From Buxus sempervirens (lineage: Eukaryota; Streptophyta; Magnoliopsida; Buxales; Buxaceae), in NCBI GenBank assembly GCA_947561395.2, contig OX387184.1, forward strand, positions 6,138,001-6,202,000: a stretch of DNA of 64,000 nucleotides, given 5' to 3'. A program made the translations under genes and the position numbers. This document shows positions 1-12,665 of this stretch, in pieces. The notes beneath the pieces were generated by a model that did not search any database, was not told the DNA's origin, and worked only from the letters and a program-made list of their open reading frames with translations. Every line of letters starts with the position of its first letter. The stretch's first letter is position 1.

Positions 1-459
1 GCGTATGATGCAATGTTATTGGGCACATTTTTTTTCTTTTTGGGGAGTAATGTTATTGGACACATTGATGATTTATTTTACACAAATAAGTTCCTGTTTG
101 GCTGGAGATTTTCACCTGACTTCTTACCTGTTGGCACTTAATTGAGATTGGTTTCACTACACAATATGTGTTTGGCTGGCTTCACCAGCTTTATGGCTTG
201 TTGCTTTCTTGCATTGCTTCAATCCACTTGTTGCTTTGTTGCACCAGCCTCATTAGAATTTTTTTTGGTTTTTTCTCTTCATATTATCCGTGTTTCACCT
301 TTTTATGAAGTTAAAGTGGGATGAAATTTTATCTGAAGTCATCAATATATGTTACATCTAGCAATATTCGATTTTTCCCTTTGCTTTTCTATCTTTTGCA
401 CATATGGTGCCTTTTAGTTCCGGCATTTTAAAAAAACATATTTTTTATGCTTATTCCAG
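1..459. other. upstream part of the MAP3K locus, no exon recognised
   Basis: AT-rich sequence before the first exon I can support at 460. It ends in a pyrimidine-rich tract and CAG acceptor at about 451-459, so at least its 3' part is an intron of the kinase gene that enters the window from the left. I recognise no further N-terminal coding exon here. Confidence 0.5.
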
Positions 460-3400
460 TAAGGTTGCATGCCAAACCATTGGGAAGATTACAGAACATA
501 TTGACACATGTTCAGCTAAATCTCCAAATGATCATGGTATGAAGGTATTTCAAGATCCAAATGTCATTGAAAGGGTTAAAAAAAACTTCAGGCTGAATGT
601 TCCTGTTACTGGTGCTCTAACTGGTGGATTTTCAGGTTCTGCACTCATCCCAACAAGATTTTTCTTTGGATTTTTGTTGTTCTCCTTATGCGGCTCCTTA
701 TGGATATGGGATGTGGTCAGCTTCTGATTTTTCAGGTTTAGCTATGCCAGCATGTTCCTCATCCCATGCATCACCACAGAAAAGTATCTCCAGTCCTAAT
801 CGTCCTCTACTTCAAAGTCCAAGATTTAAAAACCGAAACTCTAAAAGTCTCAGTGCCACCACACCAAAGTTGCATCACAAATTGTCCCCAGAGATCTCCA
901 TGACATGGCATGAACATAATGGTCATGCCAGTGTCCACCAATTACTGGCCAGTGTCCACCAATTACCACTGCTTTCCCCTGTCCACCCATTACCGCTTCC
1001 TCCAGGAGCTGCACCATCTTCACAGTCTACTTATGATCATCGGAGTTATTATAAATTGGAGGCATCATCAATGACAGGCCAATGGCAGAAAGGGAAGCTT
1101 ATTGGACGTGGTACATTTGGAAGTGTCTATCTGGCCATTAATAGGTATGAAATCATTAACTTTGTGACCTTGATGTACTTCATTGAACATTAATCTGTTT
1201 CCTCTTTGACAGAGAAACTGGAGCATTTTGTGCAATGAAGGAGGTTGATTTGATTCCTGATGACCCTAAATCTGCTGAATGTATGAGGCAGTTGGAGCAG
1301 GTTATTCTTTAAGCTACTATATATATCTTTTGTATCTGTATTATGATCTCCACTTCAGCATTTTGGGAATTTATGGGAGAAACCCTTATATAAAATTTTA
1401 TACACACGCATGCATGCTCATACATATATAGATGGATAAGTTATTGCAGTGGTTATACACAGAAGTATGTTTTATTTTGTTTGATTGGAACTATTATACA
1501 ATCATTGCAGTTCTAAGCTAATCAGAAAAAGTTGAATACTGAGCTATTATTTATTTCAGGTTTTTGACCCAGAGTTGGTTTGCAACACCTGCTTCGTGGT
1601 TAGTACACTGATATTGTAGTTAGCAGTCCTTGGAGCCAAAGTGAATGAGATGCTCAACTGGGATCAAAATTTATTAATCCTTTTGACCCTGTGGCCTAGC
1701 CTTTAAGGTCCCATTGGAATCTAACAACACATTTAGTAAGGTTAGAAGCATTACCTTATACCATGACATTGACTAGGCATTATTTCTGCATAAGGACCAA
1801 GGTTTTAGCTCTGGTCGAGTCCCTATCCCATTATGCTCACATAAGGCTGATGCATAAATTTCGATTAGTAGCTTTTCTTGATCTCTTCATAATCTCTAGG
1901 ACCTGTTTTTCTATATAAGCATCCATATTTCCTATGCCTTACGAACCTTGGGGAAGGGGTTCCCCATCTCCTATCATCAGATGGGATTTAGTGCAAGATA
2001 TCCGAACTGTCCTTCAGTCCCTATGTATGTCACTATTTGCAATTTGCATGGCCATGGAATTCTTTCAAAATTGAGATCCATAATTTGCACTTACTCTTTT
2101 ATTTTTGAAAAGTCTACTCTTACTCTCCTTTGATTTGCTCAAAATCTCAGTATCATTACATGGTCCAAAATGATCTTACTCTCCTGCTTTGAATCTTTGG
2201 ATAGCTATTTTGAATGATATGGGTGACATCTAAGGGTGAAATGCAACTGGCATCCATCACAAGGACCACATGTTGCCTAATCATACAAGATGTGCATCAG
2301 TCATTGTCTGGCTGCTTTATCTCAATAAACTGTAGTTAGCTTTTGTACAATGCTTCATTTTTTTTTCTTTCTATTTTGTTTTTATTGATTAGAAAATGAT
2401 AGTTTATGCTTCTAAGAAGGCCCCCAAAAAAAAAAAAAACAATCAGATATTTACAAAGAAAATTTTGATGTCCTATAGTTTCTTTCTGGTTCACACCTTG
2501 CTGAGCCATCGGTAACTTCTTGGCGTTTTTTGTAACATTTTGGGAATATTTCTTTTCAAATTGCATTTTTTTTTTGACTGCATAAAAAGTCCCAATTGAT
2601 CATATGGATAATATTATCCAAGTAATTTTATATTCTGGTTTGAGGAGTATTCTAAATGTGTTGCATTGATGTAGATGTCCCACTTATATAGAGCTGGACC
2701 ATTCATCCTTGTCCTCATTCATCTCAATTGAATTCATGTAGTAAAGAAATGTAGTTTAATTCAACATTCCATGTTTCATGCCTGTTAATTCTGCTGCAAA
2801 AGACATCCATTCTGCAATCTAAAGTATGATTCAAATTTTCGTGGATGATATTTTCATTGATGCAGGAAATTAAAGTTCTTAGTCAATTGAAGCATCCAAA
2901 CATTGTGCGGTATTATGGTAGTGAAGTAGTGAGTATATCCATCTTTTGTGTGTACATAAGATTTAATTTCTCTTAAGATCTTGTGGGATTTTTTTGGTAA
3001 GTAAGCTTTTTGGGAATTTATTAAATTTAGAATTGCATATTTATGCAGGTTGATGATCACTTATACATATATCTGGAGTATGTTCATCCAGGATCTATCA
3101 ATAAATACATCCGTGAGCATTGTGGAGCCATGACTGAATCTGTAGTTCGTAATTTCACCCGCCATATTCTTTCTGGGTTGGCTTACTTGCATAGTACAAG
3201 GACAATCCACAGGTGACCATCAGTTGCTTGAATTAATTCGATGAAATCATGTCACACTACTCATCAACATAATGCATTAAATTTACACTACATGGATAGC
3301 TTATTCATTTTACTTGATAACTATAAAAGAATATTTTGTTATAGATTTTGAATAGCTAAATAATTAGCCTAATGTAATGCTATGGTGCATTAATTTCTTC

Positions 3401-6128
3401 AGCAATCATTGTAAAATTTTGTGTTTTTTTCTTCAGCAATCATTGTACAAATATAATGATGTTTATCATGTAAATTTGATCAAATACATCAGCTTTTGTA
3501 TATATATTTGTTTTGTTTTTTTAGGGATATCAAGGGGGCAAATTTGCTTGTCAATGCATCTGGCATTGTCAAGGTTGCTGACTTTGGGATGGCGAAACAC
3601 GTAAGTTCTGAATCTCTAAATGTTTAAATATCCATATATGTATATTAAGAATTAGCTCAATTGATGTATCCCACAAAGCATTGGTGCTTTTTTTTTCTTC
3701 CTTTCCGATACTGTCATTAAGGAATTAGATTTATATGGTATACCTGCTGTATGATAAAAAAATGAATTGGATATAAGTAGACTCGATTTTATAGCATTGG
3801 AGGCATTATTTCCTAAAGAAAATAAAATTGAAAGCTCTTCACCCTGTAAGAGAGCTCGAGTACACAATGAATTGCAACATTGTAAGAAGGTTTTCATTTC
3901 CACTGGATCAATACAGAAGGCTCTTGCTTGTTTAAAATGATTCTTTTTTTGTACTTATTACTGAAAAATTTTGGATTTGATGATAGATCTTTCTTTGATG
4001 GATCTCAAACAGCATTATTCATTCTAATTGGCTGCATTCTATGATTATATGAATGGTAATTTATCATCTAAATTTGATTAAATAATAAGCCTATAATTAT
4101 AATGCATGACTTTATTTTTTATTGAGCCCAGCATGTTTGAGTTTTCTCAACAAGATCAAGTTGTAAACCTTATTGCTCCTTTTTATTTAATTGATAGTGG
4201 CAATCCACTGCAGGCTTTGGGATGACACCCCAAGGATTTACCACCATCCCAATTGGTACCTTCACTGATATAGTTTACATCTTAATTGTTGTGTTTTTTT
4301 TTTCTTTTATCCAACTTTCAGTTATCTCAATTTTTGGCCAGAGATGAATGGTGTTATCATCATGTAAATGGTATTGCATTTTTTGTGATCTTACAATCAA
4401 TTGTTTTCCTAGTTTTGCTTTAATGTGAACTTGGTAGAATTATATCTAAATGCAGATTGTTGCATCATCAAAATTTGTGCAGTCTTATGTTTTTTCCATG
4501 AAGTCCAGATTTTAACTTTTGAGGTTCTAGGTACTCTTGTTGATTGTTATATGGTAATGATCTTCATGTGGTTTAAGGATGATCTTTATATGATTAAATA
4601 GGAACATTAATTGATGACCTTTCGTCAAGAGTTTGTTTTCATTGTTGTTGTTGTTAGCATGATGTTTTGCTGCTGCCTTTGTAATTTTTCATTTATTGCT
4701 GGTATGTTATCAATCTTTTTGGTAAAAATTCAAGATTTGTGTGATCTTCAGCTTACCGGACAAGCAGCTGAGCTTTCTTTGAGGGGAAGTCCATATTGGA
4801 TGGCTCCAGAGGTATCTCTGCTGTTCTTTATAAACTTATTCTGATCTCTTGTGGTTTTCCTTTCCTCATGCCTATTACTTCTTGCAGGTTATAGAATCTG
4901 TAATACAGAAATCTAGTAGCAGTGATGTTGCTCTTGCAGTCGACATTTGGAGTTTAGGTTGTACTGTTATCGAGATGCTCAATGGAAAGCCTCCCTGGGG
5001 TGAGCTTGAATGGGTAAGCGTATGATGTCGTATTTTTCATAATTTCTTGGGTTCATGAAGGTTATTTATTATGAAAACCATTTTGTTTATTAACTAATTT
5101 GCTGTCTTATTTGGCATTAAGAAAAAAATCATCTCTTCTGGTGGCATTTTTATTGTCCTAGATGGAGTCAGTGAGAAATGGTCTGAAGACATATAATCTG
5201 ACTGAAGATATAGTTGTTAATAGATGGGAATGATGGAACATGGTTTGTTTTGCCAACTAGTTGGAATGCGCCATCTTGATGATCTTGGCATATTTATTGG
5301 GATATCATTTTTATTATACTATCCTGTCATCCTAGTGGTGTTATTTTATCAAGAGTGACACTATCTGAGAGTGGTTGGTCTCACAATGTAGACCTGTGGA
5401 AGCAGGTGTTGCCATGTGGCTTTTGATATATAAATAGTTTTGTAGGTTATGTAAGGGCAGCATAAAGGTGTGGTAAAAATTTTAATGCCTAAAAGAAAAT
5501 ACCTTGAATTTTTCTGATGGAACTGCCAGCATGTGAAGAAGAAACCTGGTGTTAGCGGTCAGGATCACTTTCAAGGAAGAAAAAGAGCATAAAAATGCCT
5601 AACTTAAGAATTTTTTGAGTTCATGTTTTGGCCTATAATATTCCTTGAGAAATTAGCGGCACAGTTATTCTTTGAGTTGGGAAAATGATGGTTACATATT
5701 ATTTTCTGTCAAACATATATTTCACCATTTTTAGTTAAATTGCTAATCTTCTGTCAATGCAGCCTGCAGCTATGTTCAGGGTTTTAACAGAAAATCCACC
5801 CATCCCAGAAAAGTTATCTTCTGAGGGGAAGGATTTTCTACAGTATTGCTTTCGGAGAAATCCAACTGAGAGGCCGTCGGCAAGCCAATTGCTTGATCAT
5901 CCATTCTTGAGAAGGTCACAACATCTGGATTTTCCAGGATGTTCACGGGCATTTTCTGCAATGAAATTGGCGGTAAGTTTTCTGTTGCTGGTTGGAATGG
6001 GATTGTAAGCTTCAATGTGACAAAGATTTTCTAACATATTTGGTATTTGACAGGATAAACATATATTCCAAGAGAGTGCAAGCACATTGCAGTGCCAATC
6101 TCTCCAGGCACCTAATTCATTAATATGA
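460..6128 (+). CDS. MAP kinase kinase kinase (MAPKKK3/5/YODA group), 3' part
   Basis: Serine/threonine kinase at the top of a MAPK cascade; family members phosphorylate MAP2Ks in immunity and development. Exons inferred from GT-AG junctions: 460-1144, 1213-1300, 2866-2928, 3049-3212, 3525-3600, 4752-4811, 4888-5013, 5763-5972, 6054-6128. Exon 1 encodes a Ser/Pro/His-rich regulatory region and then the glycine loop GRGTFGSVY. Later exons carry the catalytic lysine (FCAMKEV), catalytic loop [11 protein letters not shown], magnesium loop DFGMAKH, activation segment [10 protein letters not shown], and DIWSLGC. The domain ends at DHPFLRR, followed by a short tail ending in NSLI. Exon phases agree from 1144 to the stop. 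Exon 1 does not stay open: an upstream frame (ending GGFSGSAL) and a downstream frame ([10 protein letters not shown] onward) meet near 645, and exon 1 is two bases short (or one long) relative to the phase the rest requires. This may be a real lesion, an assembly error or an unrecognised splice event. The N-terminus lies outside the window. Family call is strong; the paralogue is not resolved. Confidence 0.88.
935..985 (+). repeat. short in-frame coding repeat in MAP3K linker
   Basis: The stretch encoding SVHQL is duplicated almost exactly, followed by a third degenerate copy (SPVHPL). It sits in the low-complexity Ser/Pro/His-rich linker before the kinase domain and keeps the frame, so it probably arose by slippage. 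Confidence 0.7.
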
Positions 6129-7569
6129 AAGGATTAAGGTTCCTTTTCCAGTCCCACATTAATGACCTTTCTCAAATCAGTATTTCTCTTTTGCTCGATT
6201 ATTGGTTCTAGCTTCATGTGATTATTGATTCTCCAATGAAACTGGTCAACAATCTGAGTGCGTGACTTCTGTCTCTGCAGCAGCTTCTCGTTGGTCTCCT
6301 TAGGCAGTTGAGGCCCTTATAGTTTTTCTCCCCCAATCAGAGTGTATCTACTTCCTGTCCTCAAATGTTGTCCTCCAAATGTTCTCTACAGTTCAAACCT
6401 AATTGATGGGAATGACCTTGACTATTGTCTCCAAAGAAGTTACAGGAGTGAAATACCTTACCTTTTATGATGTGAGCATTGAAAAGTGGATTAGGATGGT
6501 GGTTTATTTGGGGTTTTTATGTATTGTGGAGGGTATTTATGGGGAGAAAAAAGGAGGGCCAGAATCCCTAGGGAATATTCCCTAAAGTTGGCTTTACTAA
6601 TAGTATCGATCAACTTGGGATGGCTAATGAAGTTTACATGAATGAGAACAAATGCTCATTTTAAGCTTCCAGTCATCTGTACTAGATGACGGTAAATTAA
6701 GTTCATCATAAAGTCATTCCTACATTTTCCTCATGTTTACCTGATACTGAAATCAGTGAGGCTCAATGTGAATGGTTCCGGATAGGGGTGCGCAATAGTT
6801 TATAGCTTCAAGAAGAACAGAAAGGTTTTGATCCATATTTTACCAAGATGATTTACCCTTTGTTCTTTTTCATATCTTATAAATGATTGAATCTGAACAA
6901 GTTTGTGTATATATTAGGTTCTCAGAGTTCTCTTGCATGAATTAATATCTTGTTCTTTTATTGTTCACGGACATGAAGTAGCAAGAATGTGATTTATTTG
7001 GTAACATGGTTATTAAATTCAAGCATACCAGTAATCTTTTGAATGATCTACTGATGACTGCATCTAATCGTCATGCAAGATGCAACTCAAATTGAAATTA
7101 GCCTCTTGACAGCAAAAAAAAAGTCTGTATAATTGCAGGTAAAATAGAGAGTTGTTTAAATTAAGGGCCAAAAGCCCTTTTTGGGTAATCTATCCATGTC
7201 TATACTATGTATAAAATGAACAGCCCCTTTGGTAGCATTCCTAGGCATGACCACAGTGGATTGGACCGTCACCACAGCACCACAAAAGTGCAATGGGATT
7301 TGATTCCAGGTCCCCCACCTCCAAAACCACACAGGAGTAATCCATATGGGAGTAATCCATATGACCATTGGACTAGCATTTCCATGGTATCTTATATATG
7401 GGTAACTTATTTTTCTTTTTATACTTTCCAGAATATATATTTCGACAATTTTTTATCCCTTACATGTCCTAACCTTTTGATCGATGTTAATGTAGTAGTA
7501 CACGCACCCGCTAGTTTATTAGAATTAGGTTATGTCGTATTGGAATTGATGTTAGATATAAGATACCAT
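6129..7569. other. MAP3K 3' flank and intergenic sequence
   Basis: Probable 3' UTR followed by AT-rich intergenic DNA. I see no coding exon with family resemblance. Around 7160-7380 there is a compositionally different block with a 13-base direct repeat (gagtaatccatat) that looks like the edge of an old transposon, but I cannot delimit it. Confidence 0.4.
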
Positions 7570-7965
7570 GGAATTAGGTTATGGGTACAACTTGATTCGG
7601 TTCAAACCAAGAATTGACTGACCCAAATTGGCTTTTGGTTGGTTTGGGTTGGGCTTCAAAGCATATGGTTTGATTTTGGTTTTAAAATATGTAAACCGAA
7701 TCAATTTTTGCTCGATTTTGTGTTGATGTTTTGGTTAAACTGGATTGAATTAAACCCCAACTTCAAAATGTGATTTACTAAACTAAACCAAACTTATACA
7801 TACATATATATATTCGGTTTGGTTTTAGTGTTGCAGTGATCAGCTCTCAATTCAATTCTGCTTGGTTTGGTTTTGGGTTAAAAATCACAAACTTCGGTTT
7901 GTTCTTGGGTTGATATTGACCTGGACCAAACCTAAAACGCATTGAATTGCACCCCCAACGTAAAC
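7570..7965. repeat. degenerate GGTTTGGTTT-type plant repeat
   Basis: Dense, irregular repetition of ggtttggtttt/aaaccaaacc words on both strands, ending in ttgaattgcaccccc. This composition is common in old, decayed plant transposon ends. No open frame and no delimiting target duplication found. Confidence 0.5.
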
Positions 7966-9608
7966 CATTCAGTTATTTTTATAACTTGGAATGGAATTCT
8001 TTGAACTTCACTTGGATTCCAATCTATGCATATTATTCCTTGATGACTATTTAATAAATATATTCTACAGAATGATATGCACATATATGATTTGAGAAGA
8101 GATGGATTTTTTATATATCCCAACTTTTTTTTTGTTCCTTGGATATTGCAAATCAAAGAAATAATTAGTTTTTTTTTTGTATTTAGTTACTAGTGCCAAA
8201 CATTTTAAATGTATTAGAAAAAAAAAGAAAAGGCATGCATCTATGCTATTATATAAAGCTAAGATTCACTTTTTCTGCTGACATCCCATACCTAAAACGC
8301 GTTTCATATTTTTCTTTTCAAATTAATTACTACATCCATTTGTTAGTGTCGCGTGTGACTTAGTAATTGCTTAACATTCTATACTCAAAAAGCACTCCTT
8401 TTTTTTTCATTGGCTAAGCGCTTGCACTCCCTAGCATCCATATAAAATGATGGATCGTAAAAGTAAATTATATTTTTTTTTTATTAAAAAAAATTTATAT
8501 GAACTTTTGGAGACAAACAACTATCATTTTTTGGCACGTTTTCTAAGGGACACTTTGTTACAATTTTATGATTCATGAAATTTTTTAACCAATGTTTTGA
8601 TAAGTGAGAAATAGTTGATAATTCTTCTTACTTTGATGGAACGTATAAGCACCAAATTGGTGTAATTAGGTAATTAACGAGAAGGTAAACTAGTAATTAA
8701 TGGTTATTATCATTTTACATTTTAATTAACTAAATTTATCTTTCAAAATATTATTATTTATTGCAAAATCTGTTAACAAAATTATGAAGGGGAAAATATC
8801 ATAACTTAATCTACAATCTCTTAATTACCCAATAGATAAAGACTTGGAAGTCATCCTGGAATGCGGCCAAAGTCAAGTGATTCTAGGCAAGGTTCTTCGT
8901 GTCAGTTACAATACCATTTTGCTAGAGATTCCATGTGTCGTTTCGTCAAAATTTCATTGGCACACTGCTTGGCCGTTGCAAAATTCAAAAAATATTTAAA
9001 ATTAAAAGAAATCATAAAAAATAAAAAAATTTATATATATATATATACACACACACATATACACATATACATACATTATATTTCTATTCATATTTTTTAT
9101 GCCTTCATTTGTTTTCTTATGTTTAGAAATTAAAATAATTTCCAAATTTTCAAAAGTCAAAGAATTTTAAGTTCTTATTTTCTGTAATTTTTTGAAGTTT
9201 GATTGAGTATAATTAATAGCTTAAAAATAAATAAAAAGGAGAATATTTTTCAGATTTTTGAATCTTCTATTTCTTTATATTTTGAATTTATAAAATACAT
9301 ATAAACAAATAAAACTAAAAGAATTTCAATTAATTTAAGAATAAATATTTAAATCTATATATGAAAAATGAGTTTAAAAAAGAATAAACGTTGGTAAGAC
9401 CCCCTCCATTTCTTCTTCTTCATCTTTCATAAACTCAAACAAACAAAAGGGGAAACGGAATGAGACTGCACGCCTCCCCGTCTCTCTTTTCCCCCCTCTC
9501 CCCCTCTTTCTCTCCTCTTACTATTCCTCTCTCCTCCTCTGTCTCTCTCCCCCTATACCCGTCCCTCTTCTTGTCTCCGCCCCTCTCTCGCTCTCCCTTA
9601 CTTCTACA
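7966..9608. other. AT-rich intergenic DNA with simple repeats
   Basis: Very AT-rich. A TA/CA dinucleotide run lies at about 9035-9065. From about 9410 the composition changes sharply to a CT-rich tract (9470-9600) like a plant 5' UTR or promoter edge, and this tract is the target of the hAT-like insertion. No coding region is supported; open frames through the CT tract are composition artefacts. Confidence 0.45.
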
Positions 9609-10795
9609 CAGTGGCGGAACCAGGACTCCAAATCTGGGGGGCAAAAAAAATTTTCAATTAACACTTCTCATGAAATATAGAAATTTCAATCTTTAATTCT
9701 ATAAAAGGAACTTATAAATTTAATTTATATGCATAGGATGAAGAAAAGCAATAAATTGTGTAAAATTTCAAACCTTTAGATATAGAGCACATGAGTTCTG
9801 CCCTAGTAAATAGTCACAAACAACATCTACAAACATCCACTTCACAATCCTAATATGTTTAAGCAACGATTTCCTTTCTGCATAAGGAGCTAGAAAGGAT
9901 AATTAGAGGCAAGCTTGTACAAGAAAGCAAGACAGAGACAAAATTCAGGCAAACATTATTAGGAAAAAAAAATCAGCAACATCACAAAAGCGTCCAAAAA
10001 GAAATGCATTCAAAGGAATAACAATCACAAGAAAAGGAAAAAGATAGCATACAAAAATTAGAAGTTATAAAATAATTCAAATAAAGGTGTTGGGATTGAT
10101 AGGCTACAAGCTCAAATCTCAATATCTACCATAAAATAGTTTCAAAACAAGGTTATTACATTGCTGATCATCATACATCACGGTCATGATTTTTATAATA
10201 CGAAACTTCTTAAAGATGATTTGCAAGTACCAGAAAAAGAAACTTGTCAATCTCAAAACAAAATGCAGAATTTTTGGCCAAAAAAATAAGGTAACTTACC
10301 ATCACAATTAAAGATGAAAGTCTTGACGAAGTCAATGAGCTCATCGGCATTCTTGAAAGGTTGAGCCCAGGCTTTAGTCGTGAAATTGGAAGCCCTGCGA
10401 TCCTCGATTTTAGAGTTCATTTGGTCGTTGTATTAGAACGAACAACGAGAGAGACAGAGACGGAGAATTAAGGCGAGAGACTGAGAGAGTTAGGGCGATA
10501 GAGAGAGACGAAGAGTTGGGGCGAGCGCGAGAGAGATAGGGCAAGAGAGACGAGAGTTGGGGTGAGAGAGACGGAGAGACAGGGTGAGAGAGACTAGAGA
10601 GACAGAGAGACAGGGGCTTAGGACGAGAGTTGGGGTGTGAGAGAGATTACAATTTAGGTGGGGTGGGGGGCAAACAAAAATTTTAGGGGGGACAATTAAG
10701 ATATTTGATAAAAAAAAATTTTTTTATTAAATTTCCAAAAGTTTAGAGGATTGGGGGGCAATTGCCCCCCTAAGCTCAACGTGGTTCTGCCACTA
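9609..10795. mobile_element. non-autonomous hAT-like DNA transposon
   Basis: Left end reads CAGTGGCGGAACCA; right end, reverse-complemented, reads TAGTGGCAGAACCA, a terminal inverted repeat of 14 bases with two mismatches. Flanks are CTTCTACA (9601-9608) and CTTCTACG (10796-10803), an 8-base target duplication with one mismatch, as hAT elements make. The TIR start resembles those common among Tip100-like hATs. Length 1187 bp, no transposase. Next to the TIRs lie runs of G and C (ggggggcaa...ttgcccccc) that extend the inverted symmetry. Internal GA-rich sequence and an exon-like piece on the minus strand suggest captured host DNA. Confidence 0.82.
10300..10420 (-). pseudogene. exon-like coding fragment inside the hAT-like element
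   Basis: On the minus strand an ATG (10418-10420) opens a 40-codon frame, starting MNSKIEDRRASNF and continuing through WAQPFKNADELIDFV, that runs to a good plant donor (G/GTAAGTT) at 10300/10299. A GA-rich stretch lies upstream, like a 5' UTR. The start, coding-like content and donor suggest a captured first exon of a host gene, but I do not recognise the protein and no downstream exon is seen. It could instead be the 5' exon of a lost transposase gene. Confidence 0.4.
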
Positions 10796-11682
10796 CTTCT
10801 ACGGCTCTACCTTGTCTTCCCGGTGTCTCGGAGGAGGCACCATCACCGAGGTACTCCTTCGTTTTTCTATCTCTCTCCCTACTTATTTTTCGGCTAAATT
10901 GCTTTTTAGTGATACTTTATGAGAATAATTCATATTCAGTCACCAACTCTGTCGAAATTGACTTTTAGTGATACTTTTTCAAAACAATTAGAAACAAGTG
11001 GCAATTTACTGTTGACGGACAAGAATGCCCTTATTGATATGCACTCTTAATTGCTGCATAAACCGATACCAAAACTAGACAGAGCTAGCTGCAGGGCTCG
11101 AGAGAGCTAGACAAAACTAGACAGAGCTAGTCAAGCTTTATCAAGCATTAGAGATTGCTTTTTCCAATAGAACCAGAACCCAGCGCTAGACAAAGCTAGA
11201 TACATGGCTCAAGCGCTTGAAGAATAAAAATGATTTAACTATTTTTTTTTCTTTTTATGGTTAAGTGGTTTGTAATTGTTAAATCAAAAGCTAAAGTTAT
11301 TATAAAATATTATCACAAAGTGTGAAAATATAATGCATTTTCATGAAGTGTATTTTAGCTGAACAAAAAAAGTAAATTACTATTCTCATAACCTTACACA
11401 TTTATAGTTATCTTCTTCAAATTTCGAAGAAATTAGTTTTATTCAAATGGGGTATTTTAATAACATTATACATTTATAGTTTTATTATCTACTGTAAGTA
11501 TGCCCGTGATGGGTTGACACGGCACGGATTAATTGTGCCCGTGCCATGCCGAGCTAGCCTATTTAGCAATCGTATCCTAAAGATAAAAATTCAAATTCGA
11601 AATTCGAACAATTATCTAGAATTCGAATTTGGTTTAAAGCTAGAATTTGTTACAAGAAAAATCAAACTTAGAGCCTACACAA

Positions 11683-11685
<3 letters not shown>

Positions 11686-11731
<46 letters not shown>
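11686..11731. repeat. (GA)n microsatellite
   Basis: Uninterrupted GA dinucleotide run of about 45 bases inside the inverted-repeat element. Confidence 0.95.
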
Positions 11732-11735
<4 letters not shown>

Positions 11736-11769
11736 TGTCATTTTGAAATTACTTAAGGAATGAACATAG

Positions 11770-12665
11770 ACTTGGTTTTCAAGTCCGTAAATGAGGTTTA
11801 CAAGTCCATAAATGCAATTTAAAAAGTAGTTTATAAGTCCATAAATGCAATTTACAAGTGGTTTATAAGTCCCTAAATGAAATTTAAAAGTCCATAAACT
11901 TGGTTTATATGTCCGTAAATGAGGTTTACAAGTTCACTAATAGGGTTTACAAGTCTCTAAATGGCATTTACAAGTGGTTTACAAGTCCCTAAATGGAATT
12001 TACAAGTCCATAAACTTGGTTTACAAGTCTTTAAATGAGGTTTAAAAGTCTACTTACAGGGTTTACAAGTCCCTAAATGGCATTTACAAGTGGTTTACAA
12101 GTCCCAAAATGAAATTTACAAATCCATAAATTTGGTTTACATGTCCGTAAATGAGGTTTACAAGTTTATTATCAGGGTTTACAAGTCCCTAAATGGCATT
12201 TATAAGTCCCTAAATGGAATTTACAAGTCCATAAACTTGGTTTACAAGTCATTAAATGAGGTTTACAAGTCTATTAACAGGATTTACAAGTCCCTAAATG
12301 GCATTTATAAGTCCCTAAATGGAATTTACAAGTCTACTGACTGGGTATACAAGTCTCTATGTTGGATTACACAAGTCTATAATTGAATGTTATAAATCCG
12401 TAAATGGAATTTACAAGTCCATAAACTTGGTTTACAAGTCTATTTACAGGGTTTACAAGTCACTAAATGGCATTTACAAGTGGGTTATAATTCTCTAAAT
12501 GGAATTTACAAGTCCATAAACTTGCTTTATAAGTCCCTAAATAAAGTTTACAAGTCTCCTAATAGGGTTTACAAGTCCGTATATTTCTTTTGCGATGGTT
12601 TACAAGTCCTAAATGGAATTTTGAACTCATTTACAAGTTCTTAAATGGAATTTACAAGTCTCTAA
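11770..12665. repeat. minisatellite of TTTACAAGTCC-type units
   Basis: About 40 degenerate units of 17-25 bases built on tttacaagtcc(c)taaatgg(aa), arranged in higher-order blocks such as catttacaagtggtttacaagtccc. The spacing is irregular and units vary, so the array is old or evolves by slippage. It lies between the arms of the 10.9-12.8 kb element. A frame of about 98 codons through it (repeats of VYKSLNGIYKS) is a by-product of the repeat. Confidence 0.9.

Noticed and set aside
7207..7617. 136-codon frame with His/Pro-rich start
   Set aside because: No recognisable domain, unusual composition, and it runs into degenerate transposon-like sequence.
9460..9696. Ser/Pro/Leu-rich open frame in the CT tract and its antisense Arg/Glu-rich frame
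   Set aside because: Low-complexity composition artefact that runs across the hAT insertion boundary.
12090..12386. 98-codon open frame with VYKSLNGIYKS repeats
   Set aside because: Produced entirely by the minisatellite; no family resemblance or splice context.
11770..12665. CRISPR-like array of short repeats
   Set aside because: Unit length and spacing are irregular, units abut without unique spacers, and the context is a plant transposon; it is a minisatellite.
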